Positions 51,292 through 61,605 of a DNA stretch of 64,000 nucleotides are shown here, in pieces (positions within the stretch are counted from its first letter, which is position 1; every line of letters starts with the position of its first letter). Source of the DNA: Candidatus Poribacteria bacterium (GTDB taxonomy: Bacteria; Poribacteria; WGA-4E; WGA-3G). The notes under the pieces were generated by a model. That model did no database searches and was not told where the DNA came from. It worked only from the letters and a program-made list of their open reading frames with translations. The DNA lies in assembly GCA_022822085.1 (NCBI GenBank), contig JAJECK010000105.1, positions 1-64,000 of the forward strand. Direction: 5' to 3'. The translations under genes were made by a program, and so were the position numbers.

Positions 51292-53553
51292 TTATCGATT
51301 GAAAAGGAACGAACGCGATGAGATTAGTGCCCAGAGTAGGTCTTCTGTATCTTCACGTCTCGTTTCTTCATTTTCCAGATATGACGTAGCAGTATCAAGT
51401 TCCGCATCCGTTGGTAAACGACTCAATGTCATCAGATACAACTCTGTAGCTAATTCTGCAGGTGGCAACTTTTCCCCGGTCTTGGGTTCAAGAAGTTGGG
51501 TAATTGTGCCGTTTCTAATTTTCAACTTTCCGTTCACGTAAGGTGAATTAATGATGTGTAGAGCTTGTGTGAGTGTCGGTTCAAGATGCGGGTCTAAGTT
51601 CCCTAAGAACTCCCTATCAGAACGACCGAAAAGATTGAGGAAACGCGAACTGACTGGCAGCGGTACTTCAACAGCACGCGTACCTTCTGGATAGCGTCCA
51701 TATTTCTCTTTTGATCCAGTTACATCATTAAGAACATCCAGCAACACTTGTGCTATCAAAGGTCTTGGCATAAATCGTGAGAAGAATCTATCATCTAATT
51801 CATTCGTTTCATTCGGTGCAGCAGAGAGTTGATATGTACGCGAATTCAGGATCAATTTGATAATATGTTTGGTGTCAAATTCGCTCCGTACAAATTCTTC
51901 TGCTAAAGCCTCTAATAGCCCTTCAACACTTGGTGGAGTAGTTGCGCGCATATCGTCGACAGGGTCAACTATTCCTCTACCAAAGTAGTAACTCCACAGA
52001 CGGTTGACGGTAGCCTTTGCAAAATATGGATTTGTATCAGAAGTCATCCAATCAGCGAGATGTTGGACTGCCTCTTCTCTATATGCTTCTGGAAGTGTGT
52101 TTCCGCCAAGGAATGTAGGTTGTGCGACCTGTCCACGATTTCCTTGAACAGATTGGTTAATAACTCTACCAGTCGGATTGTTATAGACTACCTGTTCTTG
52201 GTAGAGTTCTCCGCCACGGATGCCGACTTTCCCAGTAAACGCAGCGAAATTCCAATAATCATCTGTTGTCCATTCGTCAAATGGATGTTTATGACATCGG
52301 GCACAACTGAGGCGAATACCGAGAAACACTTGAGCAGTCGTTTCAGCTCTGCCAGAAGGTTGCCGTTCAATACGGTAATAGTTTGTCGGTCCATATTGAT
52401 ATGTGCTGCCGGTGGCAGTCAATATCTGATTAACAAACTGGTCATAAGGTTTGTTTTCCTTGACAGAATCGTGTATAAATTCGTGGAATAATACTGCTCC
52501 ACGGTCACCGTATTCACCGTTCCCTAATCGGCGCGGATGAACACGCAACATATCTGCCTTTTTCAGCGTTCGCAAATTCACCCATTCATCCGTATCCATG
52601 AGTGTATCAATCAAACGTGCCCGTTTATCAGGTTTGGAATCATCGAGGAAATCTCTCACTTCATCCGATGTTGGTAACTTCCCGACTGTATCCAGATAGA
52701 CTCTTCGCATGAATTCTGCATCTGATGAGAGTGCGGATGGTCGGACATTCAATTTCCTAAGTTTTGTTGCAACAAATTCATCGATAAAATTGTTAGTTGG
52801 AATATCAGGGAATGGTTTTCCATCATCTTCTCTTGGCACTGTTAAGAAAGAGGAGGAAACAACCCCTAAATATCTTGCTAATATAGCAGTTCCACCCCAA
52901 CGGGTGCTTGTTACCAATCCGGATTCTGTGACAGTAGCAACCGGTTCGTCTTTGGATTCATAAACTGCTTGGTGTGTAACATCTTTAACTGATCCATCAG
53001 TGAAAGTTGCAAGTACTTTCAGTTGTCTTGTTTCACCGACTTTAGTGAATGTAGTGTCATTTGGTTCAATTTCAAGTTTTTCCAACCGTGGTTCATCAGG
53101 TGAGAATGGTGCACCGGCAGATATCCATCGCAAAATAGTTTCTGCCTCATCAGAAGTAGGTTCAAATCTCATTCCACCTTCATGAGGAATCTGCCCTGTT
53201 GGTTTGAGATAAAGCAGACTTTGCTCAGGTTCAAGTAGATTGATACGCCGTCCACGGTTATGATGCACGATCGGTTCATAATCACTCTCTGGATTTAGGG
53301 TGAGTAATGATACATTTAATCCACCTTGTCCACCAAATTTGCCGTGACAGAGTCCGGCAGAACATCCGTTTTTGTCAAGGATAGGTGCGATATCTTTTAG
53401 AAACAGTGGAGTACTTTCTTCTGTTTCACCATCGGGTTGTATTTTGTTGTCTGTATTTCCCCAACACAAAACTGGAGACAACATATATGTAAATGCTGTA
53501 ATAGCACATACTATGAGGATTGGAACTATGCTGTTCCATCTTATACTTTTCAT
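51292..53553 (-). CDS. DUF1549/DUF1553 (PSCyt2/PSD1) protein with a Big2-like domain
   Basis: A 753-residue exported protein. Signal peptide at about 1-30. A degenerate cytochrome-like domain with GCSAGLCHGKFGGQGG (C-x4-CH) is followed by an Ig-like Big_2 domain at about 155-235 (LKVLATFTDGSVKDVTHQAVYESKDEPVATV). Then comes DUF1549 (NNFIDEFVATKLRKL, CARCHKHPFDEWT) and DUF1553 at about 500-735 (FAKATVNRLWSYYFGRGIVDPVDD, ALHIINSPYVNGKL). This combination is typical of planctomycetes and Poribacteria. It is a shorter relative of the protein at 26085-30128 and lacks its Ala/Glu linker. The role is inferred to be surface polysaccharide-related. Confidence 0.85.
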   Translation of the reverse strand: MKSIRWNSIVPILIVCAITAFTYMLSPVLCWGNTDNKIQPDGETEESTPLFLKDIAPILDKNGCSAGLCHGKFGGQGGLNVSLLTLNPESDYEPIVHHNRGRRINLLEPEQSLLYLKPTGQIPHEGGMRFEPTSDEAETILRWISAGAPFSPDEPRLEKLEIEPNDTTFTKVGETRQLKVLATFTDGSVKDVTHQAVYESKDEPVATVTESGLVTSTRWGGTAILARYLGVVSSSFLTVPREDDGKPFPDIPTNNFIDEFVATKLRKLNVRPSALSSDAEFMRRVYLDTVGKLPTSDEVRDFLDDSKPDKRARLIDTLMDTDEWVNLRTLKKADMLRVHPRRLGNGEYGDRGAVLFHEFIHDSVKENKPYDQFVNQILTATGSTYQYGPTNYYRIERQPSGRAETTAQVFLGIRLSCARCHKHPFDEWTTDDYWNFAAFTGKVGIRGGELYQEQVVYNNPTGRVINQSVQGNRGQVAQPTFLGGNTLPEAYREEAVQHLADWMTSDTNPYFAKATVNRLWSYYFGRGIVDPVDDMRATTPPSVEGLLEALAEEFVRSEFDTKHIIKLILNSRTYQLSAAPNETNELDDRFFSRFMPRPLIAQVLLDVLNDVTGSKEKYGRYPEGTRAVEVPLPVSSRFLNLFGRSDREFLGNLDPHLEPTLTQALHIINSPYVNGKLKIRNGTITQLLEPKTGEKLPPAELATELYLMTLSRLPTDAELDTATSYLENEETRREDTEDLLWALISSRSFLFNR

Positions 53554-53821
53554 ATTACATCTCCTTCCTTAAACAAGGAATACATAGTGTAATTGTGCTT
53601 ACCATCTTTACGAAGTTACGTAGTATCTCATCCGTTTACGTCAATATCGATCAGAACTTAACGGGAGGTGCGCTTTGTAAGTACGCTAGTAACTCACAAT
53701 ATATTGAGAATTACATCGCAAATGTAATGATTATCCAATAAATCGTGATAAATGCGTAAGTCCTAACGATAATACTTTATAGGTCAGTTAGAATGTTTCA
53801 TGACTATTTGTTTTACAAAAG

Positions 53822-56290
53822 TTATACCAGTATTTCTGAAATAACATCATTCATAGTTTCAACAAAGTGGAAGGCAAGTCCTTCCTTGATGTCCTCTGGT
53901 ATCTCAATAAAATCTTTCTGATTCCCATGTGGAACGATGACTTTTTTAATCCCTGCTTGTTTCGCTGCGAGGATTTTCTCTTTGACACCACCGATGGGCA
54001 GAACTCTCCCTCTCAGGGTCAGCTCACCTGTCATAGCCACTTCAGGATCAATACCTCGTTTTGTTGCAATAGAAGCGATAGCAGCTGCGATTGTAATACC
54101 GGCAGAAGGTCCGTCCTTTGGTATAGCCCCTGATGGCACATGGATATGGATGTCGTCTTGGAGTGCTGTCGTGTCAAATTCTAAGGAATCTGCCTGTGAC
54201 TTAATAAAAGTCAAAGCAGTTTGAGCGGATTCTTGCATCACATCACCTATCTGCCCAGTAACGCGCAGGTCGGCTTTACTACCTTGCTTTTGGGTGGCGG
54301 TTGCTTCAACAAACAAGATTTCACCTCCCGCAGGCGTGACAGAGAGTCCTGTTGCTACGCCAACATCGGCAGTTCGACCAGCAATTTCAGAATCGAATTT
54401 TGGTGGACCAAGAAAACTTGGTAATTCTTCAAGGTCAATACTGGTTTGGTCAGTCTGTCCTTCGGCAACGCGGCGGGCAGATTTTCGGCAGAGCGTCCCG
54501 AGTTCACGTTCCAGATTCCGGACCCCTGCTTCACGCGTATAATCTCTTATTACCTTATCTACCACTGCATCGGAAATCTCCAATTGTTCATCAGAAATTC
54601 CGTTTTCTGTAAGTTGGCGTGGAATTAGATACTGCTTTGCTATCTGCATTTTCTCGTTTGATGTATAGCCGGGTAACTCAATTGTCTCCATTCGGTCACG
54701 TAAAGGTGGTGGAATGGTATGGATTTGGTTCGCTGTCGTGATAAACATGATCTGCGACAGATCAAACGGGACATCCAAATAGTTATCTGTGAAAGAGTTA
54801 TTTTGTTCTGGGTCAAGCACCTCAAGCAAGGCGGCTGCTGGGTCACCGCGAAAATCTGAACCGAGTTTGTCAATTTCATCAAGCATAAAGACTGGATTGT
54901 TGGATTCTGCTTGACGTAGCCCTTTAATGATACGTCCTGGCATTGAACCGATGTACGTCCGTCGATGACCACGGATTTCAGCCTCATCGTGCATTCCACC
55001 TAAAGAGATGCGGACAAATTTCCTACCGATTGCGTTAGCAATGGACTTACCGAGTGAAGTTTTTCCGACACCTGGAGGACCGACGAAACAGAAAATAGGT
55101 CCCTTCATGTCGGACTTGAGAATTTTGACCGCAAGATGGTCAACTATACGCTCTTTGACTTTCACCAAGTTGTAGTGATCTGCATCAAGGATCTCCATCG
55201 CATTTGATAAATCAATAGAGTCATCTGTACTAACTGACCACGGCAAATTAAGCAGCCAATCCAAGTAATTACGCGATACGGCAGATTCCGGAGAAAAGGA
55301 CTGCATTTTTGAAAGACGATTAAGTTCTTTGTTAGCAGCTTTTTCAGCTTTTGGTGGTAAATCTGCCTCTTTCAACTGTTCACGCATCTCCGCAATGTCG
55401 GAATCTAAATCATCTGCCTCACCGAGTTCTGTCTGAATTGCCTTCAGTTGTTCTCGTAGATAATATTCCCGTTGTCCTTTGTTGATGACCGCTTGCGCGT
55501 CAGATTGAATTTTGCTCTCCAGTTCATGTAGGTCTACCTCTTTAGCGAGAATGACAGCAAGTTTGTTTAGCCTTTCAGGGATAGGAATCGCTTCAAGTAC
55601 CTGTTGCTTCTCTTGCGGTTTTAGGTCTAAGACAGAGGCGATATAATCAGCTAAACGCCCGGGGGCATCAATACTTTTAGTAATCATACCATATTCATCT
55701 TGGTAACGGGAGGAAAGTTGGATAATCCGTTGAAACATTTCATCAACGCTTCGAACAAGTGCTTCTAATTTCAAATCATCTACATTTTCATTTTTATCTT
55801 CCTGGTCTTCTTCTTCAATATCCTCCGCATCTTGTAATAGACGGACGCGTGCCTTCATGTATGGTTCTGTGTGAAGAATCTCCTCTATCTGAACCCGTGC
55901 ACGTCCATTAGCAAGAAAAAGTACATCCTCGTCATCTTTTTTCACACGCGGTATCTCAATTAAACTTCCGATAGTACGTAATTCATCTATCTCCATGTCC
56001 TTCACCGCATCTGGGTTTGTGTCAAGGCTACGTCCTGAAGTTGATTGAAAAATGCAAAGCACCCTTTCTCCATCTAATAACACTCCATTGTCAACAGCAT
56101 CCATCACCATCTTTCCTGAAAGTGCTACATGGTGAGGTGGAAACGGAGGTGATGGTGGCATATAAGGAAAAATAACAAGATCGTCTACTGGAAGTATAGG
56201 CAGTTCCACCGTGTTAATTACTTCTTCTTCAATGCTCTCGTGGTCTTCACTGCTTTCCAGTTCGTTGGTGTTTTTATCATTATTTTCCAC
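53822..56290 (-). CDS. lon: ATP-dependent endopeptidase Lon
   Basis: An 822-residue Lon A-type protease of normal length. N-terminal substrate-binding domain from about 28 (PILPVDDLVIFPYMPPS). AAA+ module with Walker A GPPGVGKTSLGKSIA, Walker B PVFMLDEIDKL and LLEVLDPEQNN. C-terminal proteolytic domain with the Ser-Lys dyad at S729 (KDGPSAG) and K772 (GGVKEK), with the same 43-residue spacing as in E. coli Lon (S679/K722). It degrades misfolded and regulatory proteins in the cytoplasm. The start is a GTG at 56290 with AGGAG about 11 bases upstream. Confidence 0.95.
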   Translation of the reverse strand: MENNDKNTNELESSEDHESIEEEVINTVELPILPVDDLVIFPYMPPSPPFPPHHVALSGKMVMDAVDNGVLLDGERVLCIFQSTSGRSLDTNPDAVKDMEIDELRTIGSLIEIPRVKKDDEDVLFLANGRARVQIEEILHTEPYMKARVRLLQDAEDIEEEDQEDKNENVDDLKLEALVRSVDEMFQRIIQLSSRYQDEYGMITKSIDAPGRLADYIASVLDLKPQEKQQVLEAIPIPERLNKLAVILAKEVDLHELESKIQSDAQAVINKGQREYYLREQLKAIQTELGEADDLDSDIAEMREQLKEADLPPKAEKAANKELNRLSKMQSFSPESAVSRNYLDWLLNLPWSVSTDDSIDLSNAMEILDADHYNLVKVKERIVDHLAVKILKSDMKGPIFCFVGPPGVGKTSLGKSIANAIGRKFVRISLGGMHDEAEIRGHRRTYIGSMPGRIIKGLRQAESNNPVFMLDEIDKLGSDFRGDPAAALLEVLDPEQNNSFTDNYLDVPFDLSQIMFITTANQIHTIPPPLRDRMETIELPGYTSNEKMQIAKQYLIPRQLTENGISDEQLEISDAVVDKVIRDYTREAGVRNLERELGTLCRKSARRVAEGQTDQTSIDLEELPSFLGPPKFDSEIAGRTADVGVATGLSVTPAGGEILFVEATATQKQGSKADLRVTGQIGDVMQESAQTALTFIKSQADSLEFDTTALQDDIHIHVPSGAIPKDGPSAGITIAAAIASIATKRGIDPEVAMTGELTLRGRVLPIGGVKEKILAAKQAGIKKVIVPHGNQKDFIEIPEDIKEGLAFHFVETMNDVISEILV

Positions 56291-56447
56291 TGTTTTTTAT
56301 TCTCCTTTGTGTAATTCTCTCAGGTGCATTGCTTCGCTGCTAAAGTGTCAATGTATAGAAATTCATACAAGAATTTCGAAGGTGTTGTCACACTTAGTAT
56401 GTGTTTCCTAACCTTGCAGTAGTTCACAGTTTATGTTATGTATTTCT

Positions 56448-57551
56448 CTATTCAGTTTTATTGACACTGGTAATCCAACCGCGTTCTCTCTCAATAATAA
56501 CTTCTGTTTTTAAAGCAGCGCAACGTTTCTGATAGTCTTTCAATGTCTCTAATGCAGTGTCTTCTAATTTCCTTCTAACTGTATCTGTTGTGGGTTTATA
56601 CTCCTTCATAACAATCGGCTGCGGAATATCAGTCCCCGGTTTATCTACCAATATCGGAATCAGTTCAATAGATTTGAGTCTGTCCTCTACAAAGGTCACT
56701 TTGGGAATAATTGTCCGGGCAAACTGTAATGAATAGGTATCGTAGATAAAGTCCGCAAGACTATAGATTATCGGTTTCCCGTTATAGAGTTCAATACCTC
56801 CATAAGTATGTAATTGTTGGCATAAGACTAAATCAGCACCGACATCAATAAGGGCATGCGCAAAAATGCGTTGGCGACCGATGCTTGATTGTTCTGTGTC
56901 TGTTTCCGCTTCCCTTTTTCCCCAATGAAGCCATACAATTACAAGGTCTGCGGTATCGTTTAACTTCTGAACAGTCTTTGTCATTTGACTAAAGGCAGCA
57001 GAAGCTACAACGTTCAACGATGCCATATTGAATTCATTCTCACGTAAATACGCCAGCACCGCAATTTTCTTAGAGTGGACTTCCAACCATGCCGGGGCAT
57101 TTGCCGCAGCTGGTGTCCTACCTGCACCTATAGGTTTGACGTTATACCACTCCAAATGGGTTACTGTATCTTCAAGAGCCTGAATCCCAAAATCCATGAT
57201 GTGCGGTGTTGCTATGGAAACTACATCAAACCCCGCATTTGCTATAGCTCGTGCGAGATCGGGTACAGCACGGAAACGTAGTTCACGTCTTGCATCGGGT
57301 TCACCTCTTTCAGAAATACTGGTGTTGATTGATGCGGTTGCAACATCTGCAGATTGGATGATTGGGGACGTGCCTTCAAAAAAGATACGTGCCCCGTGCT
57401 TTTCTATAGTCGGTGTCAAATTGCTTCCAATAGTGATATCCCCTACTGCAACGACGGTGATCTCCTCCGCATCCGATACAGAAACCCCTACCATAACACT
57501 GCATTGTATAAACAGAAAGAATAAAATGAGAAGGTAAAATATATATTTCAT
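56448..57551 (-). CDS. CapA/PgsA-like putative metallophosphoesterase
   Basis: A 367-residue exported protein with an N-terminal signal (about 1-28). The CapA (poly-gamma-glutamate capsule) fold is visible: VVAVGDITIGSNL, DVVSIATPHIMDFG, DLVIVWLHWGKREAE and YNGKPIIYSLADFIYDT. The usual D-H-H-x-H-type loop is altered to LCQQLHTYGGIE, with two Gln where His is expected, so catalytic competence is uncertain. The family is linked to capsule or gamma-glutamyl polymer synthesis but many members are of unknown function. Its ATG overlaps the stop of the coiled-coil gene at 57548 by four bases. Confidence 0.8.
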   Translation of the reverse strand: MKYIFYLLILFFLFIQCSVMVGVSVSDAEEITVVAVGDITIGSNLTPTIEKHGARIFFEGTSPIIQSADVATASINTSISERGEPDARRELRFRAVPDLARAIANAGFDVVSIATPHIMDFGIQALEDTVTHLEWYNVKPIGAGRTPAAANAPAWLEVHSKKIAVLAYLRENEFNMASLNVVASAAFSQMTKTVQKLNDTADLVIVWLHWGKREAETDTEQSSIGRQRIFAHALIDVGADLVLCQQLHTYGGIELYNGKPIIYSLADFIYDTYSLQFARTIIPKVTFVEDRLKSIELIPILVDKPGTDIPQPIVMKEYKPTTDTVRRKLEDTALETLKDYQKRCAALKTEVIIERERGWITSVNKTE

Positions 57552-58018
57552 TGTTCGTTTTTCAGCTGTGTACCGATTGCGATTAAAGTATCTGCAAACG
57601 ATTGTCTATTAGAGTTATTGTTATCTTGTAGTGTCTGCGTTTCTGTCTGGACTCCGTCAATTTGTGCTTGAAAGTCTGTTGCGAATTCATTGATAAGCAC
57701 CGACAATTTCTCAAGATCGTTCTCCGTACGACTGATGAGTTCGTCAATACGATTGTCAACTCGGTGCACTATGTTGTCTGGTATATTGCCATAGAGTTCT
57801 TTAACATCCGAGATTTCCTTTAATAACCTCGCTTCAACTTCAGAGATACTTTGTCGTGTATTTTCTACCTCTTGCGTCAATTTTTCGATCTTTTCGTCGT
57901 AATTGCGAAGATCATCTCCAAATATACTGTCTCTAAGATAGGCTTCTAAGTTTTGCGGTTTGGGTTGGTCTGTTTCCTGTGTATCTTCCATTACAAATTT
58001 TTGCCGTGTTTCTTTCAT
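57548..58018 (-). CDS. Coiled-coil protein
   Basis: A 156-residue protein that is almost wholly helical: KIEKLTQEVENTRQSISEVEARLL, DVKELYGNIPDNIVHRVDNRIDELISRTENDLEKL, then Gln/Asn-rich heptads. No signal or membrane span. The ATG at 58018 is preferred over one six codons upstream because AGGAG lies eight bases before it. It overlaps the CapA-like gene by four bases, so a shared function is likely but unknown. Confidence 0.7.
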   Translation of the reverse strand: MKETRQKFVMEDTQETDQPKPQNLEAYLRDSIFGDDLRNYDEKIEKLTQEVENTRQSISEVEARLLKEISDVKELYGNIPDNIVHRVDNRIDELISRTENDLEKLSVLINEFATDFQAQIDGVQTETQTLQDNNNSNRQSFADTLIAIGTQLKNEQ

Positions 58019-58171
58019 ATAATATCTCCTCTGCAAATCTTAGTTGTCTACACTATGGATACTATAGTTGGACAGTTATTCAGGACATTTATAGTACGGT
58101 TTCCTAACCAACGAATTCAATACTCGTTTTAATGTTCTCACGTTCAAAATAGAAATACATTCTACAACTTT

Positions 58172-59248
58172 TTATGGATAGTTGTAAAGGTTTTCTGGTT
58201 TCTTATCTTCAGGTTCAATGTCTATTAATGCTACCGTGGGTTCCTGCTGTTCTACAGTCTTATCTGGAGACTGATTTCGGCTTGCCTTAAACTCACGTAG
58301 GATACAGTTGACGATTTCCTCACTATATGCTTCCGCAGAGACCTGTCGTTGATTTGCTTCCCAAGCCATTCGTGCTACTGCTTCAAAGTATTCTGCGTGT
58401 TTATATGCCTCTAAAAGATCGTTGCCACGTGAGAAAGTCCCATGTCCTATCCAGTAGAGAATGTGTCGATTCGGTGCTGCCCCATTTTCAAAAAGACGTA
58501 AACTTTCGTAAGATAATTCTGGTATACCTGGCACCCGTTCCTGAACGAACCCGATCCCATCTGATGCGTCATAAATAATCGGTGTTTCAGGCTCATATCC
58601 TTTCAAAAAACTATAAAATCGATCCGGATGTCCGTGTTCTGTACGAGAAATCAGGTTTAAAAACTTCGGTTGCAAGTGGACTAACGCTTGAAATCCGTGT
58701 TTTTCTAACTGCTCAAAAATGAGTAGATAATGGAACATTTCACTTGTCGGCACACAACGATTATCTGATTCTGTTGCGTTATCTATCTCCATTTGTGTTT
58801 GCGTTCCGTAACGCATCCTATAATGTGTTCCATCTGGTTCCACCTCAATAACGGTGACATTCAGCGCGGGATGCTCTATACCTATCATGTCTAACCGAGA
58901 CCCTGATTTTGTCAATAACACATGCCTTCCTGCTAATCCTTTAACGACAATTGCTGCTGGTAACGCATACCGTGGCGACTCATCATAGTCAATCAGACAT
59001 TTCGTATCTACTGTTTCTGATAGTATCACCCCCATATTACCTGCTGAAGCCCATAGGTAATCATGGGCATGGGCGTGGGCTCCGACCCACCCCATTTGAC
59101 CGATACATGTGCCCAGTTCACTATCAGGTGAAATAGGATGTAGACCTTGTTGATACCCTCTTGCACACCATTGTTGGTGCCGATAACTTTGTGCAGGTGG
59201 TGCCACTTGCTGTTTCGTCAAGTAAGGATTGACTAATGTTAATTCCAC
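58172..59248 (-). CDS. Class II aldolase/adducin-like protein
   Basis: A 358-residue protein with signs of the class II aldolase fold: LLTKSGSRLDMIG, VHLQPKFLNLISRTEHGHPDRF (a His-x-His metal-binding candidate) and the C-terminal YWIGHGTFSRGNDLLEAYKHAEYFEAVARMA, which resembles the HG(T)-v-G-x-D...A-x-x-x-x-E-x-x-A end of rhamnulose/fuculose-1-phosphate aldolases. The N-terminus (GQMGWVGAHAHAHDYLWASAGNMGV) is unusual for the family. The start is a GTG with AAAGG six bases upstream. It could be the retro-aldol step after a RhaI-type isomerase, but the genes are ~8 kb apart and no kinase is seen. A Glu/Pro-rich tail follows. Confidence 0.6.
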   Translation of the reverse strand: MELTLVNPYLTKQQVAPPAQSYRHQQWCARGYQQGLHPISPDSELGTCIGQMGWVGAHAHAHDYLWASAGNMGVILSETVDTKCLIDYDESPRYALPAAIVVKGLAGRHVLLTKSGSRLDMIGIEHPALNVTVIEVEPDGTHYRMRYGTQTQMEIDNATESDNRCVPTSEMFHYLLIFEQLEKHGFQALVHLQPKFLNLISRTEHGHPDRFYSFLKGYEPETPIIYDASDGIGFVQERVPGIPELSYESLRLFENGAAPNRHILYWIGHGTFSRGNDLLEAYKHAEYFEAVARMAWEANQRQVSAEAYSEEIVNCILREFKASRNQSPDKTVEQQEPTVALIDIEPEDKKPENLYNYP

Positions 59249-59497
59249 GCTTGCCTTTATTAATAAAGTGCTATTACTAAAATCTATGTTGATTTAATAT
59301 AACATGTTTTAAGGGGATTAGCAAGTAAAAACGTTGAATTCAATCCAGACTGAACCATTCAAATGGCATGAACCGTTCTTATGGAGGGGTTTTTAACCTT
59401 GATGGATACAATATGCGTACTCGGTGTTGATTTGAATTCTATCTGTCTGAATCACAGAAAACGCTGATTGTGCAGAACACAACACACGGGAATGAGG

Positions 59498-59994
59498 TTA
59501 GAGATAACCTGCGTTGGAAAATAAGTTCGCAAGGTTCCTTTTTCTGCCACAACGTCCAATCAAAACGTTTATACGTTTGCCTCGGAATGTGACTATAATT
59601 TCTCGATTTCTTGGATTTGTCCAATTGATTCCGCGTCCGTGAAACAGAACTGGAATGTAGGTGTTTTTTCATTTCGCTTCGGATTGGGGACAAGGGTGGT
59701 GGCAAATTCCAGACTATTTTCTAACTTCTCACGCACATCCGATTCGTCGGATTTACCACTTTTGAGTTCAATTGAAACCGAAACCCAAGTGTTTTTAGCA
59801 ACATGCACATAGAACAGCATCCGGTCACACCTTTTCCGGTTGTCACCAAGTTCGTCAAATTCTTTCTCTATGTCTATCACGACCTTCTGTCTGGGTATAT
59901 CGGTAAGGTATGCCCGACATCCTTCCTCATAGCATGATTTAGTGATACTGTTTGGTGGCACCCGCCGATGAATGTGGGTAAGTCCGTTACTCAT
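59498..59994 (-). pseudogene. Hypothetical protein with a C-terminal frameshift
   Basis: I do not recognise the family. The main frame (59994 down to 59593) encodes [16 protein letters not shown]..., with an acidic-strand core (KVVIDIEKEFDELG, RMLFYVHVAKNTWVSVSIELKSG) reminiscent of a small nuclease-like or PD-(D/E)xK beta-sheet. It stops at QEIEKL. One base shift at that stop opens a frame that reads IVTFRGKRINVLIGRCGRKRNLANLFSNAGYL and ends with TAA at 59498-59500. That segment looks like a genuine C-terminus. The break may be a real indel or a sequencing error. A start a little further upstream at a TTG with AGGAG nine bases ahead is also possible. Confidence 0.5.
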
Positions 59995-60139
59995 ATTCAA
60001 TCGTATCTTCTCCTTTCGCTTCTTCAATTCTGTTTTGGAGTCCTGCCGATTGGTTATAGAGGTCCTCCGCTTGACACATACACATATTTGCGTTAAAATA
60101 AATTCAGATAAACATAATCGTCTTAGAAAGAGGATTTTA

Positions 60140-61531
60140 ATGAAAACACGAATAGAAAAAGATAGTTTAGGTGATGTAGAAGTGCCAGAGGACGCATATT
60201 GGGGTGCACAGACCCAACGCGCCTATATCAACTTTGACATCGGTGATGAACATTTTCCACAAACATTCATACGCGCACTTGCCGATATCAAGTACGCAGC
60301 GGCGACTGTCAACGCTGAACTCGGAGGGATCACTTCGGAAATAGCAGACCTTATCTGTCGTGCTGCCGATGAAGTCGCAGACGGCAAACTTGCTGACCAA
60401 TTCCCTCTCCGAATTTGGCAAACAGGCAGCGGCACACAGACACACATGAATATCAATGAAGTCATAGCGAACCGAGCAAATGAACTGGCAGGTGGTAGTC
60501 GCGGCATGAAATCCCCTGTGCATCCGAATGACCATGTGAACCGATCGCAATCAACTAACGATGTTTTCCCTACAGCCATACATATAGCAGTAGTTTCACA
60601 GATCATTGAACAATTGATACCCGCAGTCGCAGCCTTACAACAAGCATTAGAGGATAAATCGCAGGAATTCTCAGATATCGTAAAGACAGGTCGCACGCAC
60701 CTGATGGATGCCACCCCCTTAACATTGGGACAGGTATTCAGCGGATACGCACATCAAGTAACACATGCACAGGAAGCGATTCAGAACACGCTATCTCATC
60801 TTTACGAACTGCCAATTGGCGGAACGGCTGTCGGTACAGGATTAAATACGCATCCAGATTATGCTGACGCTGTGGCATCTCGTATTACAGAACGGACGGG
60901 TCATCCGTTTATAAGTGCACCAAATAAGTTCGAAGCGATGGGGGCAAGAGACGCACTCGTATCAACAAGTGGGGCAATGAAACGATTTGCTTGTTCCTTA
61001 TATAAGATCGCCAACGATATTCGTCTGTTGGGGAGCGGTCCCCGATGCGGTATCGGTGAATTGATACTTCCAGAAAACGAACCGGGAAGTTCCATCATGC
61101 CCGGCAAAGTCAATCCGACACAGTGTGAGGCGATGACGATGGTTTGTGCACAGGTAATCGGCAACGATACAACTATATCACTGGCTGGTAGTGCTGGAAA
61201 TTTTGAACTGAATGTATTTATGCCTGTAATTGCATTCAACATTCTGCAATCCATTCGGTTATTGACAGATGCATGTGATGCGTTTCGGAAGCATTGTGTT
61301 GCCGGCATTGAAGCGAACAGACAAGCAATAGCAGGTTATCTGGAAGCATCGTTGATGTTGGTGACAGCACTGACACCGAAAATTGGCTACGATGCAGCAG
61401 CAAAACTTGCACAAAAAGCGCATCGTGATGGCTCTACATTACGCGAAGTTGCAATTGAAGCGGGCGCACTAACTGCCGAAGAGTTTGATGCACTCGTTGT
61501 TCCGGGTGATATGGTCACACCGAATCTGTAG
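60140..61531 (+). CDS. fumC: Class II fumarate hydratase
   Basis: A 463-residue FumC of normal length. Motifs: [80 protein letters not shown] (active-site His) and the fumarase/lyase signature [13 protein letters not shown] (catalytic Ser loop). It hydrates fumarate to L-malate in the TCA cycle. The ATG at 60140 has AGAGGA seven to twelve bases upstream; the open frame extends 56 codons further but that part is not FumC-like. Confidence 0.95.
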   Translation: MKTRIEKDSLGDVEVPEDAYWGAQTQRAYINFDIGDEHFPQTFIRALADIKYAAATVNAELGGITSEIADLICRAADEVADGKLADQFPLRIWQTGSGTQTHMNINEVIANRANELAGGSRGMKSPVHPNDHVNRSQSTNDVFPTAIHIAVVSQIIEQLIPAVAALQQALEDKSQEFSDIVKTGRTHLMDATPLTLGQVFSGYAHQVTHAQEAIQNTLSHLYELPIGGTAVGTGLNTHPDYADAVASRITERTGHPFISAPNKFEAMGARDALVSTSGAMKRFACSLYKIANDIRLLGSGPRCGIGELILPENEPGSSIMPGKVNPTQCEAMTMVCAQVIGNDTTISLAGSAGNFELNVFMPVIAFNILQSIRLLTDACDAFRKHCVAGIEANRQAIAGYLEASLMLVTALTPKIGYDAAAKLAQKAHRDGSTLREVAIEAGALTAEEFDALVVPGDMVTPNL

Positions 61532-61605
61532 ATATAGATTTTTAAAGACGGTTAAGAAAAAGTTTGGTATGATGTAAATATCAATGTCTAAGGGAGGTAT
61601 CCGAA

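Noticed and set aside
59439..59705. 88-aa minus-strand open frame at this position as an independent gene
   Set aside because: It overlaps the main frame and the shifted C-terminal frame of the gene at 59498-59994, and its translation lacks domain-like patterning.
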